A DNA stretch of 64,000 nt from Lyngbya sp. HA4199-MV5 (GCA_019359375.1 JAHHHL010000008.1:120751-184750); one strand, 5' to 3'; shown: positions 41,836 to 51,355, counted from the stretch's first letter. Numbers and translations: made by a program. The notes: generated from the letters alone by a model not told the origin.

Positions 41836-42768
41836 ATGCTGCCAATTATTTACTCAGACGACTTTTTGCTGCACGAAACAGGCTCCTTTCATCCTGAAAA
41901 ACCCGCACGGTTGACAGCCATCAAAACAGCACTGCAAGCCGCCGCCTGGGCAAATCAATTAGAGTGGCGATCACCCACCCCTGTAAACCAGCGCCCTGGG
42001 ATGGAAGCCCTGACGCAGGTGCATTCCCAGCGCTACATTGAAGGCGTGCGGCGGTTGGCAGAGCGAGGCGGTGGCTACCTGGATGCCGATACGCCGATTT
42101 CACCGCGCACCTATGATGTGGCGCTGTTAGCCGTCAGTGCCTGGTTAGATGGGGTCGATCGCGTCCTGGAAACGGGCAATCCTGCGTTTGTGTTGGCGCG
42201 ACCACCGGGACATCATGCCTTGAGCGACATTGGCATGGGGTTTTGCATTTTCTCCAACGCGGCGATCGCGGCTCATTATGCGCTTGAGCAACCGGGAATC
42301 GATCGCGTGGCGATTCTCGATTGGGACGTGCATCACGGCAACGGCACCCAGGCGATCGTCGAAACGCATCCCCAAATTGCGTACTGTTCACTGCACGAAT
42401 CGCCGCAGTATCCGGGTACGGGTGCATCCACCGAGCGGGGGCAGTACAACAACGTGCTGAACGTACCCATGCCATCGGGCAGTACGATGAGAGAATACGC
42501 GCCCATCTTTGAGCAGCAGGTGATGCCGTTTTTAACGCATGTTCGACCGGATTTGCTGATCATCAGCGCTGGGTATGATGCAACCCATGCCGATCCCCTT
42601 GCTGATATTTCTCTTAACCCAGATGACTTTGGGGTGTTTACCCGCCAGTGCTTAACGCTCACTCGCCGCATTCTCTTTGGGCTGGAAGGGGGCTATGATC
42701 TGGACGCGATCGGGCGATCGGTTGTGGCAACGATCGAGCAGTGCTTGCCGTGGAGCGGTTCTGATTAG
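41836..42768 (+). CDS. Histone deacetylase-superfamily hydrolase
   Basis: A 310-residue zinc-dependent deacetylase-fold enzyme. LLHETGSFHPEKPARL near residue 10 is the usual start. ARPPGHHA (about 117-124) has the charge-relay histidines. DWDVHHGNGT (about 161-170) has zinc ligands Asp and His. SAGYDATHADPLA (about 247-259) has the third ligand Asp. Bacterial members act on acetylpolyamines or acetylated proteins. ATG at 41836 begins the conserved MLPIIYSDDFLLHET; the open frame to 41749 is not needed. Confidence 0.88.
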   Translation: MLPIIYSDDFLLHETGSFHPEKPARLTAIKTALQAAAWANQLEWRSPTPVNQRPGMEALTQVHSQRYIEGVRRLAERGGGYLDADTPISPRTYDVALLAVSAWLDGVDRVLETGNPAFVLARPPGHHALSDIGMGFCIFSNAAIAAHYALEQPGIDRVAILDWDVHHGNGTQAIVETHPQIAYCSLHESPQYPGTGASTERGQYNNVLNVPMPSGSTMREYAPIFEQQVMPFLTHVRPDLLIISAGYDATHADPLADISLNPDDFGVFTRQCLTLTRRILFGLEGGYDLDAIGRSVVATIEQCLPWSGSD

Positions 42769-42769
42769 G

Positions 42770-42853
42770 TGAGCCACAGTTTGGTAGACACGGGTGCAGG
42801 GTATAGGGTGTAGGGTATGGCAGATGCAAATGAAAGCGGCTGTAATTCACGGC
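42770..42853. repeat. ~90-bp dispersed repeat, copy 2 (inverted)
   Basis: GAGCCACAGTTTGGTAGACA, GGGTGTAGGGTATGGCAGAT and GCAAATGAAAGCGGCTGTAA are the reverse complement of the copy at 27022-27125. Confidence 0.6.
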
Positions 42854-42976
42854 GAAGGTTGCACCGTTCGTGCTTCTCCTAAGGTGCTGACAGCTAATTT
42901 ATGTTGTTAGGCATCGGAGTTTTTGATCAAGGAGTATTATGCCTTGTAAAACTCATCAAAGTGAGTTTAATGCTAT

Positions 42977-43384
42977 ATGAAAAACCTAATTTTTTACTTA
43001 GGCTTTGCAACGCTCATTACCCACGAGCTTGATGCAATGACGCAATCTGAATGGAGATTGTTACTTGGGTTGAGAAGTCTGCCTGAACAAATTGCATCAT
43101 TTACTTTTGTTATTATTCACATACCTCTGATTGCAGCACTTCTGTGGTTAACAAGTAATGAATCTCCAAGTATTCGGCACTCTTCACGGATTGCATTCGC
43201 TACATTCCTTGTGATTCATGTTGGGCTTCACAAGTTATTGGAAAATCACCCAGACTACACGTTTAACTCATTGCTTTCTTCAGGGCTTATCTATGGCGGC
43301 GGTTTGCTTGGCTTTTTTTATTGGGTTTCGATTTTTATATCTTGGCGACGCAGCGTGCTTAATAATTCGGTTAGAGCAGACTAG
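42977..43384 (+). CDS. Small membrane protein with N-terminal HELDAM motif
   Basis: A 135-residue membrane protein. ITHELDAMTQSEWRLL (about 13-28) is a conserved-looking motif seen in a family of uncharacterised bacterial membrane proteins (DUF6713-like), followed by about three more hydrophobic segments (39-58, 70-86, 100-122). Base composition is a little more AT-rich than its neighbours. Function unknown. Confidence 0.6.
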   Translation: MKNLIFYLGFATLITHELDAMTQSEWRLLLGLRSLPEQIASFTFVIIHIPLIAALLWLTSNESPSIRHSSRIAFATFLVIHVGLHKLLENHPDYTFNSLLSSGLIYGGGLLGFFYWVSIFISWRRSVLNNSVRAD

Positions 43385-43479
43385 CGAGAAATCTCGGTTT
43401 AGATTCAAAGAGTACTTGCCGCCGCCTAACCGGAACGTTAAAAGTAATTTCTAGAAGGGCTGTCAATGCCTGCATGGTC

Positions 43480-45522
43480 ATGAACGAGCTGGACACGCGA
43501 GAATGGCTGCTGACAAATGGGCTGGGGAGTTTTGCCAGTGGAACGGTGTGTGATGCTCGCACTCGCACGTATCACGGTTGGCTGGTAGCCGCGATCGATC
43601 CACCCCGACAGCGAACCCTGTTGTTCTCCCACCTGGAGGCGAGCCTGGAGGTTGGTGGTTTGATCTTTGCACTGGGCACCAACTTCTGGACTTCTGATAA
43701 GGTTGACCCTCAAGGCTATCGCCTATTGCGCGAGTTTAGTGTTGACCCGGCACCGACGTGGGTTTGGGGCTTGGGTGAGCAGTGGGAGTTGCACCGTCAA
43801 ATTGTGATGCCCTACGGATTCGAGCAGGAGGGGCTTGCACCAGGAGGCACTTTACCCAATCAACCTGTGCATCGAGTGTTGGTGCAATATCGTTATGTGG
43901 GCAGCCAGTTAGCGGTTTTGCGCTTGCGACCGATTATGGGCGATCGGGTCTTCCACCACCATCAGCAAGAATCACCCACGCTCTCGTTTTCCCAGCTAGT
44001 GGGTTCCAATCAGGTCTTTCTGCAAGCGCTACAGGCAGGTAAGACGGGCACACCCTGGGAGCTATCCTGGAGCCACGGGCACTATCAGCCAGAAGAAACC
44101 TGGTACTGGAACTACTACTATCCCGAAGAAGCAAGCCGTGGCTTGGACTACCTGGAGGATCTGTTTAGCCCTGGGTATTTAACGGTATCACTGCAACCGG
44201 GCGAAACCGTAACGCTAGAAGCCAGAGTCGGTTTGCCTGCATCCAGTCCTCATGCTCTCAGCGCAACGGCTGTAGAGGAAGCTATCCAGGCGGAGCAACA
44301 GCGATTAGACCGTGATTTTCTGCACTTGCCAGCCGTTGATCGCCACCGCACAACCTGGGAGTTATTACTCCGGGCAAGCGATCGCTTCATTGTGTATCAG
44401 TCGGCGCAAAAGTCACCCACCATCATTGCTGGCTATCACTGGTTTAGCGATCGTACCCGCGAGACGTTGCTGTGCCTACCCGGTTTTGCGCTCACCACCA
44501 AACGGTTTTTACTGGCGCGCAGAATGCTCGATCGACTGGGGCGATCAGCGTGTCAGGGGTTGATTCCCAATCGGTTGCCCGACAGTCGGGGCGATGCAGT
44601 TTATCGCAACCTTGATTGTGCGCTATGGTGGATCGAAATGTTGGGGCTATATCTCCAAGCCAGTCAGGATTGGGAGTTTTTGGTTGATCAGTACGAGGTG
44701 GTCAAGCAAATCTACAAAGCGTTTACAGCGGGCACCCTGCACAACATTCGCGTCGATGCCTCTGATGGGCTGATCACCTGGGATGATGCCAAGACTCCGC
44801 TCACCTGGATGGATACCCTCGTGGCGGGTGAAGCCGTAACGCCCCGACACGGTAAACCCGTTGAAGTCAATGCCCTCTGGTACTCGGCGCTGTGTTGGTC
44901 TAGCCAGTGGGCGACGTTGCTGGCAGAACGCCCCGATGGTGAAAACACCGATCGCCTGCTGAATCTGGCTCGGCGCTATGAGCAGCAGGCAGAGCAGGTG
45001 AAAGGGTCTTTGCAAAAGTTTTGGCATTCTCAGCACAACTATCTCTACGATCGCATTGAGCCAGACGATCGCCTGGATGGCACGATTCGCCCCAATGCAG
45101 TGCTAGCCCTATCGCTTCACCACACCGCTTTTACCGTCGAGCAATCGCGTCAAATTCTCTACACGGCGCGCGATCGCTTGCTCACCCCCTATGGACTCCG
45201 CAGCCTTGACCCTGCCGCACCTGACTATGCAGGCATCTGTAGCGGTACGCCCCGTCAACGCGATCGAGCCTATCACCAGGGCACCGTTTGGAGTTGGCTC
45301 CTTGGTCCCTATATCCATGCCTGGAGCCGTTTTTGCCCAGGAGATCCCCTACCGCTGGATTTACAGCCATTTCTAACCCACTTTCGAGAGCAAGGCTGCT
45401 TCAACGCGATCGCCGAAATTTTTGATGGCGATGCTCCCCACACCCCACGCGGTGCGATCGCCAGTGCCGTTCCGATCGCCGAGTTACTTCGCCACTGGAA
45501 GGAGTTGGAGTGGGAGGAGTAA
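43480..45522 (+). CDS. Glycogen debranching enzyme-family amylo-alpha-1,6-glucosidase (GH133-like)
   Basis: A ~680-residue protein. The N-terminal beta domain (~1-230) starts REWLLTNGLGSFASGTVC and TRTYHGWLVAA, the standard opening of archaeal/bacterial glycogen debranching enzymes. The (alpha/alpha)6 glucosidase domain follows with IIAGYHWFSDRTRETLLCLPG (about 308-328), GLIPNRLPDSRG, DGLITWDDAKTPLTWMD with acidic residues near 430, and YHQGTVWSWLLGPYIHAW near 606. It hydrolyses alpha-1,6 branches in glycogen. GTG/ATG codons in frame at 43474 and 43480 are both possible starts. Confidence 0.9.
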   Translation: MNELDTREWLLTNGLGSFASGTVCDARTRTYHGWLVAAIDPPRQRTLLFSHLEASLEVGGLIFALGTNFWTSDKVDPQGYRLLREFSVDPAPTWVWGLGEQWELHRQIVMPYGFEQEGLAPGGTLPNQPVHRVLVQYRYVGSQLAVLRLRPIMGDRVFHHHQQESPTLSFSQLVGSNQVFLQALQAGKTGTPWELSWSHGHYQPEETWYWNYYYPEEASRGLDYLEDLFSPGYLTVSLQPGETVTLEARVGLPASSPHALSATAVEEAIQAEQQRLDRDFLHLPAVDRHRTTWELLLRASDRFIVYQSAQKSPTIIAGYHWFSDRTRETLLCLPGFALTTKRFLLARRMLDRLGRSACQGLIPNRLPDSRGDAVYRNLDCALWWIEMLGLYLQASQDWEFLVDQYEVVKQIYKAFTAGTLHNIRVDASDGLITWDDAKTPLTWMDTLVAGEAVTPRHGKPVEVNALWYSALCWSSQWATLLAERPDGENTDRLLNLARRYEQQAEQVKGSLQKFWHSQHNYLYDRIEPDDRLDGTIRPNAVLALSLHHTAFTVEQSRQILYTARDRLLTPYGLRSLDPAAPDYAGICSGTPRQRDRAYHQGTVWSWLLGPYIHAWSRFCPGDPLPLDLQPFLTHFREQGCFNAIAEIFDGDAPHTPRGAIASAVPIAELLRHWKELEWEE

Positions 45523-45790
45523 AGGCAGAGGGCAGAGGGCAGAAGGGGTAGGAGGAAAAAGTTTTGAGTTGATTGAGCGGTCAGCTAAACCCTACGGGAA
45601 GCAAACTACAGTGGTCAGCTCTTTAGCTTTTAGCCGTCAGCGGTCAGGAGTCAGCTAGCTTTTTAGCCTACTGCTCCGCAGAAGCAAGCTATAGCTTTCA
45701 TCCTTTATCCTTTAGCTCCACTCCCTTCTCCCCACTCCCCACTCCCTACTCCCTACCCCTCTGCCTCCTGCCTCCTGCCCTCTGCCTCCT
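45523..45790. repeat. Intergenic modular repeat, long form
   Basis: GGCAGAGGGCAGAGGGCAG is followed by TTTTGAGTTGATTGAGCGG, CTACGGGAAGCAAACTACAG, CGGTCAGGAGTCAGCTAGC, CTGCTCCGCAGAAGCAAGC, TTCATCCTTTATCC and CCCCTCTGCCTCCTGCCTCC. The words CTACGGGAAGCAAACTAC and CCGCAGAAGCAAGCTATAG are extra modules not seen in shorter copies. Confidence 0.75.
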
Positions 45791-46576
45791 CTATGGCAAA
45801 AAGAACTGCAACAGGGTTCCCAAAGCGCTGAGCAGGTTGATGCCGAAGCCATTCCCTGCTTTTGGCTGTTCTGGTGGGGTTTCTAAGGTTTTGATTGACT
45901 TTTGAATGTCCAGCGCCGTCTTGGTGTCGCCTTGCGCGGTGAAGAGTTTGTCTGCTTGCTTTAAGTCGGCGATCGCCCCCGCGCGATCGCTCACTTGTAG
46001 TCGCGCTAACCCTCGTCCTAAGTACGCTGGAGCAAAATCAGCTTTCCGCGCCAGTGTTTGGGTAAAGTTCTCGACAGCAGAGGCATAGTTTTTCTGTTCC
46101 GCATCTGCCATTGCCCATTTGTAAAACTCCTCTGGCGTACCGACTGTGTTAGACAGCCCGATCGCCCCTTGTAATTGGGCACGCTCGAGGTTTGTGCCTT
46201 GCAGCGTTGCATTCGTCAAGTAAGCATAGCGCAGGTCAGCAGCAGCCAGGTTTGCGCCATCCAGGTTGGCTCCGGTCAAATTAGCACCCGACAAACTCGC
46301 TCCCATTAGCACGGCACCCCGCAAATCGGCTCCTTCCAAATTGGCGCGGCTGAGGTTTGCCTGACGCAGATTCGCCTGACGCAAATCGGCACCCCGGAGA
46401 TCGGCATACACAAGCCCCGCGTTGCTGAGATCACAGCCCGCGCACTGCCTGGTTGCCAGTAGCGTTTGGGTTTGTGCGGGATTGTCTGCCCGTGCAGGTA
46501 ATGTCAGGCTTAAAGCCAGTAGTGCTGTGCATTCTACCAGGACTGCTATGCAAATCTGCGAACGTTGGAGGCTCAT
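45791..46576 (-). CDS. Exported pentapeptide-repeat/TPR protein
   Basis: A 261-residue protein with a Sec signal (VECTALLALSLTLPARA, cleavage near 30). QCAGCDLSNAGL then leads into about 14 pentapeptide units of the A(D/N)LxX type (~48-128: LRGADLRQANLRQANLSRAN), forming a right-handed beta-helix. A TPR pair follows (~145-215: FYKWAMADAEQKNYASAVEN) and a hydrophobic C terminus. The inferred location is periplasmic or membrane-anchored, as a scaffold. Function unknown. Confidence 0.8.
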   Translation of the reverse strand: MSLQRSQICIAVLVECTALLALSLTLPARADNPAQTQTLLATRQCAGCDLSNAGLVYADLRGADLRQANLRQANLSRANLEGADLRGAVLMGASLSGANLTGANLDGANLAAADLRYAYLTNATLQGTNLERAQLQGAIGLSNTVGTPEEFYKWAMADAEQKNYASAVENFTQTLARKADFAPAYLGRGLARLQVSDRAGAIADLKQADKLFTAQGDTKTALDIQKSIKTLETPPEQPKAGNGFGINLLSALGTLLQFFLP

Positions 46577-46830
46577 GGCGATCGATCAAAAAGAACGAGA
46601 AGCCCCATCATTTAACTCTAAGTTCTCGCTCTAGGCACAACGAATTAAAAACTTCAAGTGCATTCTGTACTGTCCCGATCAACTCCATCCTGCAAAACAG
46701 TCTCAGCAGGATACTGCTTTTTCACCACCTTAGTCGTAAACTAGCTCAACACAGGTATTGTGCCAGTCTTGGCAGCGCTGTACGAAAGCGACGCTAGACT
46801 TCGAGCCACATCGAAGGTTAAGGAGTATTC

Positions 46831-48219
46831 ATGGGCAAATCCCCGCTTCGCGGCATGTTAGACGTTGAAACGCTGAAACAGATGGTTGCTGATGAGCAAA
46901 TCGAAACCGTCATCACCGTCATGCCAGATATCTATGGACGCTTGATGGGCAAGCGGATCACAGGCGATTATTTCGTCCACGATGTGCTGAAGGAAAATGT
47001 TCATGCCTGTGACTATCTGCTTGCCTGCGATATGGAAATGGATCCCGTACCGGGCTATCAGTTTACAAGCTGGACAAGCGGCTACGGTGATTTTCGCCTG
47101 GTGCCCGATCTCAGTACCATACGGATCGCGTCTTGGCTGGAGAAAACCGCGATCGTCCTCTGTGATGTGCTGAACGAAGAGGAAGATATTCCCGTCAACA
47201 TCGCGCCTCGTAACATGCTGCGCCACCAGCTAGAAACGGCGAAGGCGATGGGCTATACCCTCATGGGCGCATCGGAACTAGAGCTATATTTGTTCTCCGA
47301 TTCCTACGAAGCCGCCCGCAAAAAGCACTATCACGACTTAGAGCCGATCGGCGCTTACATTGAGGATTACCACATCTTTCAGGGCACTAAAGAAGAGTTT
47401 GTGATTGGTGCCATCCGCAAACATCTCGATCGCTCTGGCATTCCCGTAGAAACCTCCAAAGGCGAGTGGGGTCCAGGGCAACAAGAAATCGGTCTGCGCT
47501 ATACCGACTTTCTCGAAATGTGCGATCGGCACGTCCTTTACAAACATGCCGCCAGAGAAATCGCGTGGCAAAACGATGTCGCTGTCACCTTCATGGCAAA
47601 GTGGGACGAACGCTACGCAGGCTCCAGTATGCACATTCATGCCAGCCTGTGGGATGAGGCAGGAAAACCACTCTTTCCCGGCGACGAACCGTTTGGACCT
47701 GTTCACAGTTCTCCCTTATTCCGCTGGTTTCTCGGCGGTTGGATGACCCACATTCGAGAAATTTTTGCCTTCTACGCTCCCTACCCTGCCTCCTACAAAC
47801 GCTATGTCGCTGGTTCCTTTGCCCCCACGGGGATTGCCTGGTCGTATGACAACCGCACCGCAGGCTTCCGGGTGCTGGGGCATGGAGCATCACTACGGTT
47901 AGAATGCCGCGCTCCTGGTGCCGATGCCAATCCCTACCTGGCGTTTGCGGTCACACTGGCGGCTGGACTGGACGGCATTAAAAACAAAATCGAGCCGCCC
48001 GCTATGTTTGAAGGCGATGTCTACGCAGCGCGAGACCTGCCACAGGTGCCTTTTAGCCTGAATGAATCGATTCACGAGCTTGAAAAGAGTACCTGGGCGC
48101 GGAGTGTACTGGGTGCTGATGTCGTTGCCCACTACTTACACTTCTTTCGTACAGAGCAGCGCAAGTTTGATGAAGTCGTCACCAGTTGGGAGCGATCGCG
48201 ATACTTTGAGCGTGCCTAG
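46831..48219 (+). CDS. Glutamine synthetase-family ligase (non-canonical GlnA type)
   Basis: A 462-residue member of the GS-I-like family. MPDIYGRLMGKRI and the N-terminal beta-grasp domain come first, then ASELELYLF (about 149-157), GEWGPGQQEIGLRY with the metal-binding Glu region, GSSMHIHASLW (about 268-278) with the ATP-site HxH, and FRVLGHGASLRLECRAPGADANPYL near 349-373. Lacking the exact NPGAMHL-type signatures of true glutamine synthetase, it is likelier a gamma-glutamyl-amine ligase or uncharacterised paralogue. The stop TAG lies in the CTAG end of a MITE. Confidence 0.85.
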   Translation: MGKSPLRGMLDVETLKQMVADEQIETVITVMPDIYGRLMGKRITGDYFVHDVLKENVHACDYLLACDMEMDPVPGYQFTSWTSGYGDFRLVPDLSTIRIASWLEKTAIVLCDVLNEEEDIPVNIAPRNMLRHQLETAKAMGYTLMGASELELYLFSDSYEAARKKHYHDLEPIGAYIEDYHIFQGTKEEFVIGAIRKHLDRSGIPVETSKGEWGPGQQEIGLRYTDFLEMCDRHVLYKHAAREIAWQNDVAVTFMAKWDERYAGSSMHIHASLWDEAGKPLFPGDEPFGPVHSSPLFRWFLGGWMTHIREIFAFYAPYPASYKRYVAGSFAPTGIAWSYDNRTAGFRVLGHGASLRLECRAPGADANPYLAFAVTLAAGLDGIKNKIEPPAMFEGDVYAARDLPQVPFSLNESIHELEKSTWARSVLGADVVAHYLHFFRTEQRKFDEVVTSWERSRYFERA

Positions 48220-48346
48220 GGCGCGTCATCAATTAGCTCCAAAACCTTGCGGTATCAGCCTGATCGCGCCCGCCCCAACACACCAGGCTAGGGGCTGGAA
48301 CCCTTGCTGAAAGTCAGGTGTAGTTGTAATTGATTACAGCCCCTAG
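48216..48346 (-). mobile_element. MITE-like element, copy 2 (inverted)
   Basis: CTAGGGCGCGTCATCAATTA at the left and TTGATTACAGCCCCTAG at the right, 131 bp, with the inner GCCCGCCCCAACACACCAGG and GGGGCTGGAACCC blocks in reverse orientation. It begins inside the last codons of the glutamine synthetase-like gene. Confidence 0.85.
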
Positions 48347-48727
48347 AAACGGCTCAGCCTGACAGCAATCTCGTGTGTTGAACGAAGATGGTTGTAAAGA
48401 AATAACTGTGCCCATACAACTGCATCATTGGTAGCCTGTTTTGTGAGATTGGGTGTCATACAAAGACAAGTAGCGCCCTGGCAACGGACATGTTGCTTGC
48501 TGCCTTTGTTCTACCTTCTGCCCCTTGCCTTCTGCCTTCTCCAAAATTTCTGGAATGCTGGCGCTTCAAGCGGTTATTAAGCGTGACCAGGCGTTCATGT
48601 TGAAGTGTGACGGCATCCGTTCAAATCTTTGTCTGTGGAAAATGCGGTAGCCAGAACGCCCTCAGATGAACAAAGGTTAAAATATGTATAGTAGACATGA
48701 CTAGCCCATCTATTTTCTGAGGCACTT
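48347..48727. other. Intergenic region
   Basis: No convincing gene. Contains a short TC-rich repeat fragment (CCCCTTGCCTTCTGCCTTC, 48510-48545) and the leader of the PHP gene with CTGAGGCACTT before its ATG. Confidence 0.5.
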
Positions 48728-49435
48728 ATGGCTGTCGAACTGGCTCCAGCGTCGAATCCGCTTACCCCCGCCGCTCAGGACGCTGTAGCCTTGAAGCGGG
48801 TCTTTGCACAGATTCACGCAGACAGTTGCCCAACATCGTTTAATTTCCACATGCATACGGTCAACTCTGACGGGCAGTTGCAGCCTGAGCTTGTGTTGCA
48901 GCAAGCGATCGCCATTGGGCTGCAGGGCTTTGCGATTACGGATCATCACTCAGTCAATGGGTATCGTATCGCCCAGCGTTGGCTAGAGGAGCATCAGTTT
49001 GAATACCCTGATCGCCCGCTTCCGCACCTTTGGACTGGCGTTGAGGTGACCTCTCAACTGCTGGATGCCGAAGTGCATATTCTTGGCTATGCGTTTAACC
49101 CCGAAAGCCCTGCCATGCAGCGTTACCTTCAACGTCATGCACCGAAAGGAGAGGACGCAAAGGCTGACCGCGTCATTAGCGCCATTCATGAAGCGGGTGG
49201 CTTGGCGGTACTGGCTCATCCTGTGCGCTACAGGCGATCGCCCGAAGACTTGATTCCCTCGGCAGCTCGGCTCGGTATTGATGGTGTCGAAGCGTTTTAT
49301 GCCTACAACAATCCCAACCCCTGGCAGACTAGCCCTGAACAAACGCGCCGAGTGCAACGGCTAAGTACGACCTTCAATCTTCTAAATACGTGTGGGACGG
49401 ATACTCACGGGCTGAGCTTACTTCAACGACTTTAG
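48728..49435 (+). CDS. PHP-domain phosphoesterase
   Basis: A 235-residue PHP protein. FNFHMHTVNSDGQLQPE (about 38-54) and ITDHHSVNGY (about 70-79) hold metal ligands, VEVTSQ a conserved Glu, VLAHPVRY His near 157, and GTDTHG (about 222-227) the final Asp-His pair. The domain family hydrolyses phosphoesters such as nucleotide bisphosphates (TrpH-like). The C terminus is short; the protein lacks the insert domain of TrpH. No operon partner. Confidence 0.85.
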   Translation: MAVELAPASNPLTPAAQDAVALKRVFAQIHADSCPTSFNFHMHTVNSDGQLQPELVLQQAIAIGLQGFAITDHHSVNGYRIAQRWLEEHQFEYPDRPLPHLWTGVEVTSQLLDAEVHILGYAFNPESPAMQRYLQRHAPKGEDAKADRVISAIHEAGGLAVLAHPVRYRRSPEDLIPSAARLGIDGVEAFYAYNNPNPWQTSPEQTRRVQRLSTTFNLLNTCGTDTHGLSLLQRL

Positions 49436-49472
49436 GGAAGGTGTGTTCACGGCATCCTTGGTCAGAGCTGAT

Positions 49473-50087
49473 CTAGCGCACCCGTGGTGTCTCGCTATCG
49501 ATATACTCTCGCCAGCGTTTGATGCGATCGCCTGTAAAGTCAATCACGATCGCATCATCGGCTTGAGTTTTTTTCCCGGTGCTCGTTTCAGTATCTTCCC
49601 AGTGCCACTCAACTGCAGCCTGTTGGCAATCGAGTTGTTGGCGATCGAGGATGATGCGATGAATTGTGATGCTGACCTGAGTATGACTTTTGGCGAAGTC
49701 TGACGCGATCGCCTCGATCGCCTCTACCCCAACCACACGCTGTCCGGGCACCACAAATTCACCATCCGACACAAATAAAGCTGCAAAGGCTCTGGCATCG
49801 CCCTTAATCCAGCTAGCGGCGGCTCGTTCAACGAGCGATCGCACAACATCAGGCACCATTTCCGTCATCTCACCTTCAGTCGCTAAAGCAATTGCAGCAA
49901 TCTTTGGTTCAGCTAAAGCCTTTGGTTCAGCTAAAGCGATTACAGGATGAAGCGTAAAGATCAGGGAGATCGCGCCCATCAGCATAAACGACACGCATAA
50001 AAAGGCAACCGCGTACGATCGCTCCCAGAGCGCTTCACAAAACCACCGCGAAATCACTATCAACCCAAAGTTCTTAGAGGCTGTCAT
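49473..50087 (-). CDS. Exported SnoaL/NTF2-like protein
   Basis: A ~204-residue protein. A hydrophobic segment near residues 27-50 (VAFLCVSFMLMGAISLIF) probably is the signal peptide or membrane anchor. The C-terminal ~125 residues are an NTF2-like cone: VVRSLVERAAASWIKGDARA, FALFVSDGEFVVPG, AIASDFAKSH and a Trp-rich strand (VEWHWEDTET). The first ATG (50087) is inside the end of a MITE (ATGACAGCC); an internal Met near residue 35 (MLMGAIS) would be the native alternative. A repeat of LAEPK occurs after the signal. Function unknown. Confidence 0.7.
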   Translation of the reverse strand: MTASKNFGLIVISRWFCEALWERSYAVAFLCVSFMLMGAISLIFTLHPVIALAEPKALAEPKIAAIALATEGEMTEMVPDVVRSLVERAAASWIKGDARAFAALFVSDGEFVVPGQRVVGVEAIEAIASDFAKSHTQVSITIHRIILDRQQLDCQQAAVEWHWEDTETSTGKKTQADDAIVIDFTGDRIKRWREYIDSETPRVR

Positions 50088-50204
50088 CAATTACTACTAC
50101 ACATTGCTTGCAGTCAGGGTTCCAGCCTCTAGCCTGGTGTGTTGGAACGGGCGTGACACTGCTGATATTGCAAAGTTTCGGAGCTAATTGATGACACGCC
50201 CTAG
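50074..50204 (+). mobile_element. MITE-like element, copy 3
   Basis: TTAGAGGCTGTCATCAATTA at the left, GGGTTCCAGCCTCTAG inside and GACACGCCCTAG at the right. It is 131 bp and matches copy 1 throughout. Its left end overlaps the start of the NTF2-like gene. Confidence 0.85.
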
Positions 50205-50665
50205 CCCTCGTGCAAAGCCTTGGAACCATTTCTATAGCATGGGTAGAAATTAAGCCTCGAGACTACGTAAATCCCAAGGCTCAATTTAAACCTTGACCCG
50301 TAACACAAACGTCTCCTACCTCTGACCGCTCTGATGGAGGGTTTCGCCTCCCGTTGGTAGAAGCAAAGTGGAGGAAGCGACAAAAACTCCACAACCGTTA
50401 GCCTCGTCTGACCATCACACTGTCCTTGCCCTTGCGGTCGCTCTCCTTGGGGGCAAAGTTCTGGGTCACAGCGGTACAACACCCATACAGCCGACTGTCT
50501 TTACGATGTATGCCTTCAATGTAGCGACTGGCGCTTGGGGTAAACTCACCCCTAAAGGTGAGAGCCACCTACGCCGATCGACGTAAGCTGTGAAGCAAAA
50601 TGCCGCTTCTTAGCAAAGAGATCAAACACAAGGCAAAAGGACGCACCCGTGCTGAATCTGGCGCT
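50205..50665. other. Intergenic region, 461 bp
   Basis: No gene supported. On the minus strand the stretch 50330-50500 shows broken protein-like frames with several stops, and CACCCCTAAAGGTGAG (about 50547-50562) can form a short stem. It could be the decayed end of an insertion sequence, but I cannot assign one. Confidence 0.35.
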
Positions 50666-51355
50666 CTACTCAGCGAGTCTACGCTGGTATTGTTCGCGGT
50701 TGAACTGCTGCTGTTCCACAGTTAAGAGTGCGGTTGCAGAAGGTGGACGCATATCCCACTGCACCTCGGCTAAGAACAACAGCGTGCCAGCAATCACAAT
50801 GCCCGTTGTCGCAAAACACCAGGAAGCGCTGTAAGGTAGCACCGCAATGCCCAGCAAGTGCAGGATACCTGCCAGCATGAAGGTGCGCGATCGCACCCCC
50901 CAGCCTGTACAAAAATAGCCGATCGCGCTCAGCCCCAGCCACATTGGACAGAGCTGCATCAACACTTGCCCCCAGCCAAGAAAGATGCCGCAATCGGTTA
51001 TCCCTACTCCAACCAGCATGAGCGCTGCCCATACGTAGACTAACCAGCAAAGCTGCTCAACCCGCACCCAAAACCAGGCTAAGACCGACATCACGAGCGT
51101 ACCAACGAGCGTCAAGACAGACCACAACACAGCCTGTAGCTGCCAGCTCAATGGCAAAAATTGAGCCGTAATGAAAATGAATCCCGTAATCCAGCCCCAA
51201 ACAACAAAAACCTGGTCGATCCGCGTGTAGAGCAAAGACAAGAGATTGACCTGCCCAATTCGCCAACGCAGCCGCCACAACCCTTGCAAGTCCTGAACAT
51301 CAAGTGCTTCTTGTTTTTTACGAATCAGCGGTTCACTGGCGTTAAAAAAATTCAT
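50666..51355 (-). CDS. Multi-pass membrane protein, conserved hypothetical
   Basis: A 229-residue protein with about six hydrophobic segments, starting WGWITGFIFITAQFLPLSW (about 53-71) and including VWAALMLVGVGITDCGIFLGW and IAVLPYSASWCFATTGIVIAG. The N terminus (LWRLRWRIGQVNLL) and the C-terminal charged tail are cytoplasmic by the positive-inside rule. Family not recognised. No coding neighbour on this strand. Confidence 0.65.
   Translation of the reverse strand: MNFFNASEPLIRKKQEALDVQDLQGLWRLRWRIGQVNLLSLLYTRIDQVFVVWGWITGFIFITAQFLPLSWQLQAVLWSVLTLVGTLVMSVLAWFWVRVEQLCWLVYVWAALMLVGVGITDCGIFLGWGQVLMQLCPMWLGLSAIGYFCTGWGVRSRTFMLAGILHLLGIAVLPYSASWCFATTGIVIAGTLLFLAEVQWDMRPPSATALLTVEQQQFNREQYQRRLAE

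Noticed and set aside
50330..50600. Broken minus-strand frames that look like the end of an IS200/IS605 TnpB gene
   Set aside because: Several stops, no zinc-finger or RuvC motif can be read, and no element ends were found; too weak to call an insertion sequence.
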